A stretch of 64,000 bases of DNA from Bacteroides faecichinchillae JCM 17102 (GCF_000614145.1 NZ_BAKK01000010.1:62001-126000); one strand, 5' to 3'. Counted from the stretch's first letter, positions 29,851 to 40,092 are shown. Numbers and translations: made by a program. The notes: generated from the letters alone by a model not told the origin.

Positions 29851-30120
29851 ATGGCAAGTAGAAGAGAGCTCAAGAAAAACGTAAATTATATCGCTGGAGA
29901 ATTATTCACCGAATGTTTGATCAACAGCATGTTTATCCCTGGTACCGACAAGGCTAAGGCCGATGAGGTGATGGCGGATATTCTGAAAATACAGGATGAA
30001 TTTATCAGCCGCATCAGTCATACCGAGCCAGGAAATGTGAAAGGTTTTTACAAGAAATTCAGAGCAGATTTTAATGCAAAAACGGACGAGATTATTGACG
30101 CTATCGGAAAATTGAACTAA
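29851..30120 (+). CDS. Conserved small hypothetical protein
   Basis: 89 residues, fully helical by composition, charged and without a signal peptide or Cys. It begins MASRRELKKNVNYIAGELFTECLINSMF and ends in a Lys/Asp-rich helix. No motif tells its function; I recall similar short proteins in Bacteroidetes but know no role. It precedes an acyltransferase by 8 bases, so it may be translated with it, and a -7 box lies upstream. The frame and ribosome-binding context look normal. Confidence 0.75.
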   Translation: MASRRELKKNVNYIAGELFTECLINSMFIPGTDKAKADEVMADILKIQDEFISRISHTEPGNVKGFYKKFRADFNAKTDEIIDAIGKLN

Positions 30121-30128
30121 AAGACAGA

Positions 30129-30683
30129 ATGAAGAAAGCCATTTATAGCTTTATCTATTACCGCCTTTTAGGTTGGAAGACAAACGTTACAGTTCCTAAT
30201 TACGATAAATGTGTAGTCTGTGCCGCACCACATACAACGAATTTAGATTTATTTATTGGAAAACTGTTTTATGGAGCTGTTGGCCGTAAAACTAGTTTTA
30301 TGATGAAAAAAGAATGGTTCTTTTTCCCACTAGGGCTTCTTTTTAAGGCAGTAGGCGGGATTCCTGTAGACCGTGGACGAAAGACTTCATTGGTAGACCA
30401 AATGGCACAACGTTTTGCCGAAAGCAAAAAGTTTCATTTGGCTATCACACCCGAAGGAACTCGTAAGGCAAATCCGAATTGGAAAAAAGGATTTTATTAT
30501 ATCGCTCTCAAAGCGCAAGTACCCATCGTATTGATCGGTATTGACTATGAGAAGAAAACCATTTCATCAACGAAAGCAATCATGCCATCGGGAGACATTA
30601 ATAAAGATATGAAGGAAATTAAACTCTATTTCAAAGATTTCAAAGGGAAACATCCTGAAAATTTTGCACTTGGAGAGATATAA
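30129..30683 (+). CDS. Lysophospholipid acyltransferase-like (PlsC fold) protein
   Basis: 184 residues. The HX4D acyltransferase motif is in AAPHTTNLDLFIG (about 36-43). A downstream PEGTR block in TPEGTRKANPNWKKGFYYIA (about 117) is the phosphate-binding motif of 1-acylglycerol-phosphate acyltransferases. It is shorter than true PlsC (about 240) and lacks a long N-terminal TM, like the small YihG- or ArsA-neighbouring variants in Bacteroidetes. It would transfer an acyl group to a lysophospholipid or a related alcohol at the membrane face; the substrate is not determined. It is cotranscribed with the gene 8 bases upstream. Confidence 0.8.
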   Translation: MKKAIYSFIYYRLLGWKTNVTVPNYDKCVVCAAPHTTNLDLFIGKLFYGAVGRKTSFMMKKEWFFFPLGLLFKAVGGIPVDRGRKTSLVDQMAQRFAESKKFHLAITPEGTRKANPNWKKGFYYIALKAQVPIVLIGIDYEKKTISSTKAIMPSGDINKDMKEIKLYFKDFKGKHPENFALGEI

Positions 30684-30730
30684 TTTCGCTATGGAAAACT
30701 TTGAAGGGAAATTACTAATAAACCAATGGC

Positions 30731-31507
30731 ATGGATTCCATTCGAATTTCTATCATACAAACCACTATCGTTTGGGAAAATAAAGAGGAAAATCTCCGTT
30801 TGCTCCACGAGAAACTGCAAAGTCTCTGTGGAACAACGGAGATTGTTGTTTTACCGGAGATGTTTTCCACAGGATTCAGCATGCAAAGCGAGCTTCTGGC
30901 TGAGCCTATTACCGGTACTACTATAATTAGCCTCAAACAATGGGCCTCTCTATATCAGGTAGCTATCTGCGGCAGTTACATAGCAGAAGACAAAGGACAC
31001 TTTTACAACCGGGCTTTTTTTCTTACTCCCGAAGGAGAAGAATATTATTATGATAAGCACCATTTATTCCGTATGGGACAAGAGAGTGAACATTTTTCCG
31101 CCGGAAATAAACGACTTATAATTCCTTATTTAGGATGGAATATTTGTCTGCTTGTATGTTATGACTTACGTTTCCCGGTATGGAGCCGGAACGTGAATAA
31201 CGAATACGATTTACTGATATATGTAGCAAACTGGCCGATCCCCCGTCGTCTGGCTTGGGATGTATTGCTGCGTGCGCGGGCATTGGAAAATCAATGTTAT
31301 GTATGCGGTGTCAATAGAATAGGTACAGACGGATATCATCTTCATTATAATGGAGGCAGTGTCGTTTATTCAGCTCTTGGTGAAGAAATTACTTCGCTTC
31401 CTGACGGACAGGACGACAGCACTACCGTTACCATCAATCTAACAACTCTTCAGAGATTCAGAAAAAAATTTCCAGTCTGGAAAGATGCAGACTTGTTCCA
31501 ACTATGA
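30731..31507 (+). CDS. Omega-amidase-type carbon-nitrogen hydrolase
   Basis: 258 residues, the normal size for nitrilase-superfamily omega-amidases. The Glu-Lys-Cys triad is visible: Glu in VVLPEMFSTGFSM (about 44), Lys in YYDKHHLFRMG (about 110), Cys in LLVCYDLRFPVWSRN (about 142). The RMGQESEHFSAG and LRARALENQCYVCGVNRIG blocks are those of the YafV/Nit2 group, which hydrolyses alpha-ketoglutaramate or ketosuccinamate in repair of transamination by-products. It is cytoplasmic, with no signal. It starts 47 bases after the acyltransferase and is probably in the same transcript. Confidence 0.85.
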   Translation: MDSIRISIIQTTIVWENKEENLRLLHEKLQSLCGTTEIVVLPEMFSTGFSMQSELLAEPITGTTIISLKQWASLYQVAICGSYIAEDKGHFYNRAFFLTPEGEEYYYDKHHLFRMGQESEHFSAGNKRLIIPYLGWNICLLVCYDLRFPVWSRNVNNEYDLLIYVANWPIPRRLAWDVLLRARALENQCYVCGVNRIGTDGYHLHYNGGSVVYSALGEEITSLPDGQDDSTTVTINLTTLQRFRKKFPVWKDADLFQL

Positions 31508-31590
31508 ATCTTAATAAAACAAATGTTAAAAACGAATTATTACAGCAACAATACCTAAAAGTTGGTAGTTAATTATATAGACTTCTTTTG

Positions 31591-31598
31591 TATCTTTG
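31591..31598 (+). promoter_or_regulatory. -7 box for the nagB-like gene
   Basis: TATCTTTG is an exact consensus match. The start codon is at 31657, giving a leader of about 50 bases. The -33 region is weak (GTTGG/GTTAAT). Confidence 0.55.
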
Positions 31599-31656
31599 TC
31601 GTTAGAAAAATGCACTCGTAAGGACTTTAATCTTACATAACTTAATTAACAACTTT

Positions 31657-33647
31657 ATGAAAACAAATCTTAGTTCTCAAATCACTCTCCATCGGGTCTC
31701 CCCCAGATACTACAGACCGGAGAATGCATTTGAAAAATCAGTATTGACAAGACTCGAGAAAATCCCCACAGATATTTATGAATCTGTAGAGGAAGGTGCC
31801 AACTACATTGCTTGTGAAATTGCACAAACCATCCGCGAAAAACAAAAAGCCGGACGCTTCTGCGTTTTGGCACTCCCCGGAGGTAATTCCCCCAGCCACG
31901 TTTATTCGGAACTTATCCGTATGCACAAAGAAGAAGGTCTTAGCTTCCGCAATGTTATTGTGTTTAATATGTACGAATATTATCCATTAACTACTGATGC
32001 GATCAATAGCAACCTTAACGCTTTGAAGGAAATGTTGCTGGATCATGTGGATATTGATAAACAGAATATATTCTCCCCAGACGGTACTATTGCCAAAGAC
32101 ACTATCTTTGAATATTGTCGCTTGTACGAACAACGAATCGAAAGTTTCGGAGGTATTGATATTGCATTATTAGGTATCGGTCGTGTTGGTAACATCGCAT
32201 TCAACGAACCGGGTTCACGTCTGAACTCCAATACTCGTTTGATCTTGTTGGATAATGCGTCACGCAACGAAGCATCCAAAATTTTCGGAACGATGGAAAA
32301 TACCCCAATCAGCTCCATCACAATGGGTGTATCAACCATTCTCGGTGCAAAGAAAATATTCTTGTTGGCATGGGGTGAAGATAAAGCCGCAATGATAAAA
32401 GAATGCGTGGAAGGCACTATCACCGATACCATTCCGGCATCTTATCTTCAGACTCACAACAATGCACATGTAGCTATCGACCTTTCGGCTGCCATGAACC
32501 TGACACGTATCCAACGTCCATGGTTAGTGACTTCTTGCGAATGGAATGATAAGCTTATTCGTAGTGCTATTGTATGGTTATGCCAACTGACAGGAAAGCC
32601 GATTCTAAAACTGACTAACAAAGATTACAATGAAAACGGTCTGAGTGAACTTCTGGCTCTCTTCGGTTCTGCCTACAATGTAAATATCAAGATATTCAAC
32701 GATCTGCAACATACTATCACCGGGTGGCCGGGTGGTAAGCCGAATGCTGACGACACCTATCGTCCGGAACGTGCAAAACCATTTCCAAAGCGCGTTGTTG
32801 TTTTCTCTCCGCACCCTGATGACGACGTTATCTCTATGGGAGGAACCATACGCCGTTTGGTTGAGCAAAAACATGAGGTACATATTGCTTATGAAACTTC
32901 GGGTAACATTGCAGTAGGTGACGAAGAAGTTGTTCGTTTCCTTCATTTCATCAATGGATTCAACCAGATTTTCAATAATAGCGAAGATCAGGTTATTAAT
33001 GAAAAATATATAGAAATCCGCAAATTCTTGAAAGAGAAAAAAGACGGGGATATAGACAGCCGGGATATCTTGACTATCAAAGGTTGATTCGTCGTGGAGA
33101 AGCACGTACCGCTTGTTCTTACAATAATATCCCGTTGGATCGTTGTCACTTCCTGGATTTGCCATTTTACGAAACCGGTAAGATTCAAAAGAATCCGATT
33201 AGTGAGGCAGACGTAGAAATTGTACGCAATCTGTTGCGTGAGGTAAAGCCTCATCAGATCTTCGTAGCAGGCGACTTAGCCGATCCGCATGGAACTCATC
33301 GTGTATGTACGGACGCTGTACTTGCAGCTATCGATCTTGAAAAAGAAGAGAACGCCAAATGGTTGAAAGACTGTCGTATCTGGATGTATCGTGGTGCTTG
33401 GGCTGAATGGGAAATTGAAAACATTGAAATGGCTGTGCCTATCAGTCCGGAAGAACTTCGTGCAAAACGTAATTCTATCCTGAAACACCAGTCGCAAATG
33501 GAAAGTGCTCCATTCCTTGGTAATGACGAACGTCTGTTCTGGCAACGTAGTGAAGACCGTAACCGTGGTACAGCTACTTTGTATGACCGTTTAGGATTGG
33601 CTTCCTACGAAGCTATGGAAGCATTTGTAGAATACATTCCACTATAA
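31657..33647 (+). pseudogene. NagB-like / PIG-L deacetylase fusion, frameshifted
   Basis: 31657-33087 and 33084-33647 form one gene of about 663 codons. One T lost near 33082-33085 (GGTTG for GGTTTG) joins DILTIKG to LIRRGEAR. Residues 1 to about 290 have the glucosamine-6-phosphate deaminase fold (LALPGGNSPSHVY), but the catalytic positions differ. FNMDEY is FNMYEY (Tyr106), and GxGxDGHIAFNEP is GIGRVGNIAFNEP, so Asp and His become Val177 and Asn179; Glu184 is kept. Residues about 380-660 form a PIG-L/LmbE metal-dependent deacetylase with SPHPDDDV and ADPHGTHR. The NagB part is therefore likely regulatory or sugar-phosphate binding, and deacetylation the activity. The frameshift may be a sequencing error. 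Confidence 0.8.
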
Positions 33648-33665
33648 GATGTATTAAAAAAATAG

Positions 33666-33703
33666 AAGAGTGAGGAGTTCTATACTTCTCACTCTTTTTT
33701 TGT
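33666..33703 (+). terminator. Rho-independent terminator after the NagB/PIG-L gene
   Basis: AAGAGTGAGGAG and CTTCTCACTCTT form a 12-base near-perfect stem with a 7-base loop, followed by a T run. It begins 19 bases after the stop at 33647. Confidence 0.85.
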
Positions 33704-33704
33704 T

Positions 33705-33712
33705 TATTTTTG
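33705..33712 (+). promoter_or_regulatory. -7 box for the golvesin-domain gene
   Basis: TATTTTTG fits TAnnTTTG and lies directly after the terminator T run, with the start at 33819. This gives a leader of about 100 bases with no obvious structure. Confidence 0.45.
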
Positions 33713-33818
33713 CAGAGAAGTTCACTATGGATTAGCACTGATTAAACTATTCAGTGTAAATCCAAGAAATGGATTCAGAGTCTAATGAAGATAGCTATAG
33801 TGAGAACCTAAAAATTGA

Positions 33819-36725
33819 ATGATGAAAAAAATAATAGTACTTGTCTTATGCCTGACAATGGGTGTAAATTTCCTTTTTGCACAGGACATTGAAAGAAATG
33901 TAAAAGAGCGGCTTACAAATTATTTCAATACATACACCACTACAACGAAAATCAGTACTCCCAAACTGAATAGTTTTGATATCGACTACGATCACAAGAC
34001 AATGAATATCTATGTTTCAGAAAGTTTTGCCTATCAACCATTTACACCTGAAGCCGTAGAATTAATATATAATCAGGTGATAGCACTTCTGCCCGGTCCC
34101 GTACATTATTATAAAATCACAATTTATGCCGATGGTAAGCCGATTGAAGAGTTAGTCCCTAATCTTTACCGCAAGAAGAAAGATAAAGAGCGGATGTCTC
34201 TGGATATTGAATACAAAGGTGCTCCCTGGGTGAAAAACGATTCACGTCCTTACGAGATCTCCCGCGGACTGCAAGACCGGCATATTGGATTATGGCAAAG
34301 TCATGGAAGTTATTTCAAAAACGACAAAGGTGAATGGGGGTGGCAACGCCCCCGATTGTTCTGCACGACGGAGGACCAATTCACACAGTCTTTCATTCTT
34401 CCTTATGTCATCCCGATGTTAGAAAATGCCGGAGCCATTGTTTATACTCCCCGCGAACGGGATACACAAAAGAATGAGATCATTGTAGATAATGATACCC
34501 CCAACGCTTCTCTCTATCTGGAAGTTGGAAGTAAAAAAGCTCGCTGGACACCTGCACCTGTGAATGGCTTTGCACAAAAGAAAGCTATTTATCAAGATGG
34601 GGAGAACCCTTTTGTCACAGGGACATGCCGAATAATCGAAACAGAAAAAAAGAAAAAGAAAAATAAAGACCAAGCATTTGCCGAATGGGTTCCTACCCTA
34701 CCGGAAACTGGGAAATATGCAGTGTATGTCTCATACCAAACATTACCCAACAGTGTGAGTGATGCCAAATATCTTGTATTTCATAATGGAGGAGTCACAG
34801 AATTTAAAGTGAATCAAAAGATAGGTGGTGGTACTTGGGTATATCTTGGTACTTTCGATTTTGATAAAGGCAACAACGACTATGGTATGGTCATACTCAG
34901 CAATGAGAGTAACGAACATGGCGTAGTTTGTGCCGATGCAGTTCGTTTCGGAGGGGGAATGGGGAATATCTCTCGTGGAGGAAGTATTAGCGGTCTTCCC
35001 CGTTATCTGGAAGGAGCACGATATTCAGCGCAGTGGTCAGGAATGCCTTATGATGTTTATGCCGGATACAAAGGAAAGAATGATTATTCGGATGACATCA
35101 ACGTACGTTCTAATACAATCAACTATCTTTCAGGAGGTTCTGTCTATAATCCAAGTCAGCAGGGGCTGGGTGTTCCTTTGGAAATGACAATGGCACTACA
35201 TAGTGATGCCGGATGCAGTAAAACAGATGAAATTATTGGCTCTCTCGGTATTTATACAACTGATTTTAATAATGGGAAGCTAAATAATGGTGTGGATAGA
35301 TATGCTTCACGTGACTTAGCAGATATTTTGCTGACTCAGATTCAAAAAGATATTCATGCCAATTACAATCTTCCATGGACACGCCGTAGTATGTGGAACC
35401 GTAACTACAGTGAAACACGACTTCCTGCCAATCCGTCTACTATTATCGAACTGCTCTCCCATCAAAACTTTGCAGATCTACAATTAGGACATGATCCGAA
35501 TTTCAAGTTCACAGTGGGACGTGCCATTTATAAAGGTGTACTACAATTCCTGAGCAGCCAACATGGCAACGAATACGTAGTGCAACCCCTACCCGTAAGT
35601 AACTTTGCAGTCCGTTTCGGAAAAAAGAAAAACACATTGGAACTCTCTTGGAAAGGAGAATACGATCCTCAGGAACCAACAGCTCGTCCTAAAGATTATA
35701 TCGTTTACACACGTATCGGATACGGAGGTTTTGACAACGGAACATTAGTCAGCAAGCCGTCCTACACAATGAAAATAGAACCGGGACTCGTATATTCGTT
35801 CAAGGTAACAGCTGTAAATAAAGGTGGCGAGAGTTTTCCTTCTGAGATCTTATCAGCTTACAAAGCTAAACGTGAACGTGAAAGAATATTGATTGTCAAT
35901 GGATTCGACAGAATCAGCGGTCCGGCTATTGTCAATACTCCCGATGAAGCGGGCTTTGATTTAAACCAAGATCCGGGTGTTCCTTACCTTTATAATATCT
36001 CTTTATGTGGAGCACAGATCGGATTCGATCGCAAACAAGCAGGCAAAGAAGGTCCCGGTAGTCTGGGGCACAGCGGCAATGAGTTGGAAGGGATGAAAAT
36101 AGCTGGAAATACGTTTGATTATCCTTTTATTCATGGAAAGGCTATTCAAGCAGCAGGAAAGTATAGCTTTGTTTCCTGCAGTGATGAAGCAGTTGAGAAT
36201 GGTATCATATCTTTAGAAGATTATCCGATTGTAGATTATATTCTGGGACTTGAAAAAGAGTCTCCGACAGATAAAGCCTATTATAAAACATTCTCTTCTC
36301 CGATGCAACGAGCTATTACAAGCTACTGTCAATCAGGAGGTAATCTGTTTGTCAGTGGTGCTTATGTAGGAAGTGATATGAGCGGAACACAGGGGAATCG
36401 GGAATTTACAGAGAAAATACTAAAATATGGCTTTCAAGGGAGTCTGACAGATAAGACTTCGGGACAAATTAACGGAATGGGACGTACTGTAACCATTCCA
36501 CGTCTACCGAATGAAAACAGTTATGCTGTTAGCACACCGGATTGTATTGTACCAATAGCACCTGCCTTCCCAGTATTTGTATATACATCCGGAAATCAGA
36601 GTGCAGGTATCGCTTATGAAGGAGATTATAAAACTTTTGTTTTAGGATTCCCATTCGAGAGTATTCAGTCGGAGGTCGATAGAGCTACTATCATGGCAGG
36701 AATATTAAAGTTTTTATCACATTAA
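33819..36725 (+). CDS. Exported golvesin-domain, amidase-like ('xanthan lyase'-type) protein
   Basis: 968 residues with a signal peptide (LVLCLTMGVNFLFAQ, cleavage near 22). The N-terminal half carries an N-acetylmuramoyl-amidase-like core: RHIGLWQSHGSYF, LPYVIPMLENAGAIVYTPRERD and ALHSDAGC (about residue 463). Inside it is a golvesin-like beta domain (about 290-375, SGKY/ETGKYAVYVSYQT to VVCADAVRFGGG). A fibronectin-III-like segment (LELSWKGEYDPQEPTARPKDYIVYTRI) lies near 610-680. The C-terminus resembles an unknown sugar- or peptidoglycan-binding domain (ILIVNGFDRISGPAI). In many Bacteroides annotations it is called xanthan lyase, but the visible motifs point to a periplasmic peptidoglycan-related hydrolase. 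The frame is intact; it is a single-gene unit. Confidence 0.75.
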   Translation: MMKKIIVLVLCLTMGVNFLFAQDIERNVKERLTNYFNTYTTTTKISTPKLNSFDIDYDHKTMNIYVSESFAYQPFTPEAVELIYNQVIALLPGPVHYYKITIYADGKPIEELVPNLYRKKKDKERMSLDIEYKGAPWVKNDSRPYEISRGLQDRHIGLWQSHGSYFKNDKGEWGWQRPRLFCTTEDQFTQSFILPYVIPMLENAGAIVYTPRERDTQKNEIIVDNDTPNASLYLEVGSKKARWTPAPVNGFAQKKAIYQDGENPFVTGTCRIIETEKKKKKNKDQAFAEWVPTLPETGKYAVYVSYQTLPNSVSDAKYLVFHNGGVTEFKVNQKIGGGTWVYLGTFDFDKGNNDYGMVILSNESNEHGVVCADAVRFGGGMGNISRGGSISGLPRYLEGARYSAQWSGMPYDVYAGYKGKNDYSDDINVRSNTINYLSGGSVYNPSQQGLGVPLEMTMALHSDAGCSKTDEIIGSLGIYTTDFNNGKLNNGVDRYASRDLADILLTQIQKDIHANYNLPWTRRSMWNRNYSETRLPANPSTIIELLSHQNFADLQLGHDPNFKFTVGRAIYKGVLQFLSSQHGNEYVVQPLPVSNFAVRFGKKKNTLELSWKGEYDPQEPTARPKDYIVYTRIGYGGFDNGTLVSKPSYTMKIEPGLVYSFKVTAVNKGGESFPSEILSAYKAKRERERILIVNGFDRISGPAIVNTPDEAGFDLNQDPGVPYLYNISLCGAQIGFDRKQAGKEGPGSLGHSGNELEGMKIAGNTFDYPFIHGKAIQAAGKYSFVSCSDEAVENGIISLEDYPIVDYILGLEKESPTDKAYYKTFSSPMQRAITSYCQSGGNLFVSGAYVGSDMSGTQGNREFTEKILKYGFQGSLTDKTSGQINGMGRTVTIPRLPNENSYAVSTPDCIVPIAPAFPVFVYTSGNQSAGIAYEGDYKTFVLGFPFESIQSEVDRATIMAGILKFLSH

Positions 36726-36873
36726 TTATGGCATTAAACAAGATTATGATTCTTCCTATAATTCATAATTTTAGGGGAGTCTCCTGTCATAGTCCATTTA
36801 TGAGAATATTATTCCCACACCCCATCTATTAATACTCAACAGAACAGTATTGACATGTTATTTTTAAAACAGT

Positions 36874-37425
36874 TTACTCCGGTACCAGATGATTCCAACA
36901 GAATAAATAATTTAATCTCCGACCTTCAGCAGTAGGAACCAGACGCAATTTCTGTTTGATTCCTACTTCAATCTTACGATAAACAGAGACAGGAACAGTA
37001 GCATACGGATTGAATGTGACAAATTCAAAATCAACATCTTCAATCACACCTGTTTCTGAGTTTGCATACAGAACCAATATAAAAAAATTATCCTTTATCC
37101 TGCGTTTCTCTTCTGTAGAAAAAGCGTTATTTATTATAGAATCACATTGATGGGAAAATTCATCACTGATTTCTTCATATATATCAGGAGTATCATAATC
37201 AGCAATATATTGTTTACCGGTATCTTTATATATCATCTGTTTATATATCCACTTACTGGATTTATTATAAAGAGTTACAGTTCCTGATTCTTCAACATCA
37301 CATTGATAAGTGTATCCATTCTCATAGAAAGTTTTGGTTTCTGTATAATAATTAGTCTGAGCTAAAACTGATTCCATACAGAATAACATACTTGCAAACA
37401 ATATTACAGCTTTCATAATCAACAA
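36874..37425 (-). CDS. Small exported protein, DUF5043-like
   Basis: 183 residues with a signal peptide (AVILFASMLFCMESVLAQ). The mature part begins TNYYTETKTFYENGYTYQCDV and has a strand-rich centre and two Cys. The TKTFYENGYTYQCDV opening reminds me of DUF5043, from memory only. A conserved role is not known. The start overlaps the stop of the upstream zincin lipoprotein gene by 7 bases, so the two are coupled and perhaps work together in the periplasm. No lesion is seen. Confidence 0.7.
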   Translation of the reverse strand: MLIMKAVILFASMLFCMESVLAQTNYYTETKTFYENGYTYQCDVEESGTVTLYNKSSKWIYKQMIYKDTGKQYIADYDTPDIYEEISDEFSHQCDSIINNAFSTEEKRRIKDNFFILVLYANSETGVIEDVDFEFVTFNPYATVPVSVYRKIEVGIKQKLRLVPTAEGRRLNYLFCWNHLVPE

Positions 37426-39025
37426 TTTGTAGTTAATACTTTTATATTTTTAAAACTTATGCTTCCGATTCTATCATAGTCTATAGAATATCTATTTAAA
37501 GGATATCCGTTAGCTTGCAAAGTTGGAATTACACGATTTAGAAGTACATTCTCCAATTTAGAATTACTAATTCCTGGCAATAAATTTCCTTTTCCATCCA
37601 GAAACATATTCAATCTAACTATTTCCGTCCAGCGAGCATTGACTGTATCTCTTTTCTTCCATTTATTATTCTTCACCTGATATTCCGGGAGACTACTTTG
37701 ATAAAGATACTGTGCATAATGAGTTTCAATCTCCATATTTAATTTTGCCCCCATCATGCTTTCATAAGATTCATTGTATGCTTGATATGCATGTAACATC
37801 TCATGCAAAAAATCTCCACTAACCACATTGATGTTCAACCTAATTCCACCATCTAAACTAAACGAACTGTTTCCACTGTCTATGAATTGAATAGAAAGTG
37901 TTTTTCCGCCAAGCACCTCTTTCAATTCATTATATAAAGCGTTACCCATACAATTCATTCTAATCTTTTCAATCATTCGTTCCAATACCACCCAATTTTG
38001 CTCAGTCATATTCGAATTACGAAATATTTTTTTAGCCAAAGGAGCGACAATATCTTCTGAGCTACCACTTCCTGTTCCACTAGTCCCTCCTGTCCCACTA
38101 CTACCTCCTCCAGTACTACCTCCATCACCACCTACCGGTATATAGTAAATATGGAAAAGATATTGGAAACTGATATCATATCCAAGAAAAGATATTTCCC
38201 GCCGAACTTCTTCTGTAAAATGTTTCATAAAATCCCCAGGAGAATTTCCTGTCTGAGACATAAGAATAGAAAAACAAATTCTTCCATATTCAATACCACC
38301 GAACTCATATAACCTAATATTATGCTGTGCAAGCACATATTTCATTGTTTGATATACTCTATCAGGAGAAAGAGCAGACACAACGATTTCATTTCCTTCT
38401 ATAGTACTAAAACTTTCAAGTTGATACTCAATATTAAAAGCTACAACTTCTTTATAAGAATTTCTTGTTGCCACTTCTTGTAATGAAGAAGATTCTTCCG
38501 GTAAAAGCATTACATATTTATTTTCCAACTTATCTGCAAATTCCACCAATGCCGGATTCACTTCCAAATGCTTATTCTTCAATTCTTTGAAAGGAATGGA
38601 ATATAAAAAACGTTTTGCTACATCTACATCATTATTCAAATGATAAGCATCCATTTTGATAGGGGTACCTAATGGAGTATCTATATAAACTCTATCCTTG
38701 ACTGCTGTTTTAAATGGATAATAAATAGCTCCCTCTACTTTATTCTCTTTGCCGTATGGAATAAAATAGTACACCCCATAATCTGCATTACTCATCATTT
38801 GAACATATTCATACAAAGGTTCTTGTCCCGATGAGAGCATGGTTGCAAATTGCTCATAAGCTCCTGCTTGATTCTGCAACTGTTTCAGAAAAAAAATTCC
38901 ATAATGATTCCTCACTTCTGATATTGGTAATAATACATCGAAATGATCATCTCCATATTCACAACTATTGAACATAAAGTTTATCCAAACAACAGAAAAA
39001 AAAGAAAAAGTATTCGTTTTTTCAT
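37419..39025 (-). CDS. Zincin-like lipoprotein with a Ser-Gly linker
   Basis: The open stretch starts at 38975 (MFNSCEYGDD, 518 residues). Sequence upstream to an ATG at 39025 (MKKRILFLFF) supplies a lipoprotein signal if the run of eight T at 38996-39003 is really nine; then FMFNSC is the lipobox. The N-terminal domain (to about 280) is a mixed fold of unknown type. A Gly/Ser/Thr linker (about residues 280-310, GGSTGGGSS) leads to a metallopeptidase domain. Its HEMLH motif (HExxH) is in GDFLHEMLHAYQAY near 395, with a possible third ligand in EIETHYAQYL. It is probably a surface or periplasmic zinc protease. It overlaps the next gene by 7 bases. Confidence 0.65.
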
Positions 39026-39547
39026 ATGCAAATTATATTAAGACTCCCTACTATCAAAACGTTAAACATACTCTTTAAGGAATAACACCAGTAAGCTAGC
39101 CTATGACTAACAAACGACATGCTCTTTGACGCTATTTTATATCACGGAGGTCGCATAAATTAAATATTAATAGCTAACAATTACAAATATATGTTTTTCA
39201 GCTTATAAACACAAATATTATTGTAAAAAAATTAGTTTGAGCAATCTTTTATTTGTTTAATAATCACATTACTATCATATCACAAATAGTTTATGTAAAT
39301 TATGCCGATATATCCAGCCATTCCATTATGAAAGATTTTTATCAACACGATCAGTTTCATTGGAATCGCCATGATCGTATTGCCTATGGTATCATCCATT
39401 CCGTATTCATGACGCCTTATGCAAAAATAAACGTAATTTTTAGATCACTTTTTCCACATTCACCAAAAATATCCAGATTTTTTTAATCCCTTTTTCATTT
39501 TAAATTCTATCTTTGCTCCTAGTAATAACCTTTAAAACTAGAAAACA
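39026..39547. other. 522-bp intergenic region, AT-rich
   Basis: It lies between divergent genes. I see no RNA gene. An open frame at 39253-39486 (plus) gives a hydrophobic/His-rich peptide I cannot assign; it lacks a ribosome-binding site and is not called. Part of it (39320-39430) has higher GC and could be a gene fragment. A promoter box for the gene at 39548 is at 39508-39515. Confidence 0.5.
39508..39515 (+). promoter_or_regulatory. -7 box for the 39548 gene pair
   Basis: TATCTTTG matches the consensus exactly, and TTTTT near 39481-39495 could serve as the -33 element. The start codon follows at 39548, giving a leader of about 25 bases. Confidence 0.55.
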
Positions 39548-39865
39548 ATGTATACTATACAAGCAAATCCCAGCGGAACACGCAGCATAGAAGTATCTAA
39601 TGAAAATCTGAGAACTATCGAAAAGTATGCTTTGTTCCGCCATCTTATCGACAGTAATGGTATTGTAGATGAAGACGTATTGGATAAACTAAAACTTAAT
39701 GTCCGTTCCCTGATAGCCAGTCAAGAAGAAGACAGTAGAGATCTGCTAGACCTTTGTATCGATGTTATTTATCATAATAACATGAAAGCATTCGGCCTGC
39801 AACAGTTGATTAAGCTCTACCTCACTTGGCTTACTTCTCAGGATACGGAAGAAGAGGAGGAATAA
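39548..39865 (+). CDS. Conserved small hypothetical protein
   Basis: 105 residues, helical, acidic end (DTEEEEE), no Cys in a metal-type pair and no signal. A strand start (MYTIQANPSGTRSIEVSNENL) is followed by four helices. It has no recognisable function. Its stop TAA overlaps the ATG of the next gene (TAATG), so the pair is translationally coupled. The -7 box at 39508 supports expression. Confidence 0.75.
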   Translation: MYTIQANPSGTRSIEVSNENLRTIEKYALFRHLIDSNGIVDEDVLDKLKLNVRSLIASQEEDSRDLLDLCIDVIYHNNMKAFGLQQLIKLYLTWLTSQDTEEEEE

Positions 39866-40092
39866 TGACTACTGTAGACACTTGCCAAACAACGGCTTAT
39901 AGTCCATTGATTCCGGCAATCAAAGCGATTTGTGATGCTTCTCCCGGTGAGATGCTCGAAATTATCATGAACAATGCCGAAGCCTTTCAGGATTTGAAAG
40001 AATACTTATCCGAACAAGGAACCGGATTTCGGGAGATTTATGACGGAGAACAGATGACATTACAGTTTACAATCAACAAGAAGTTCTTTTAA
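39865..40092 (+). CDS. TusA-like protein lacking the active Cys
   Basis: 75 residues from the ATG at 39865. The sequence SPLIPAIKAICDASPGEMLEIIMNNAEAFQDLKEYLSEQG follows the TusA/SirA fold (CPxP, helix, PGE, strand, helix). The Cys of CPxP is Ser here (SPLIP), so sulfur transfer is unlikely. Cys8 and Cys22 lie elsewhere. The role may be protein binding with the coupled small protein just upstream, which is inference. The start was chosen because the longer frame from 39826 overlaps the previous gene and lacks a start with support. Confidence 0.65.
   Translation: MTTVDTCQTTAYSPLIPAIKAICDASPGEMLEIIMNNAEAFQDLKEYLSEQGTGFREIYDGEQMTLQFTINKKFF

Noticed and set aside
39253..39486. Plus-strand ORF of 77 residues
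   Set aside because: No ribosome-binding site, promoter or recognised motif.
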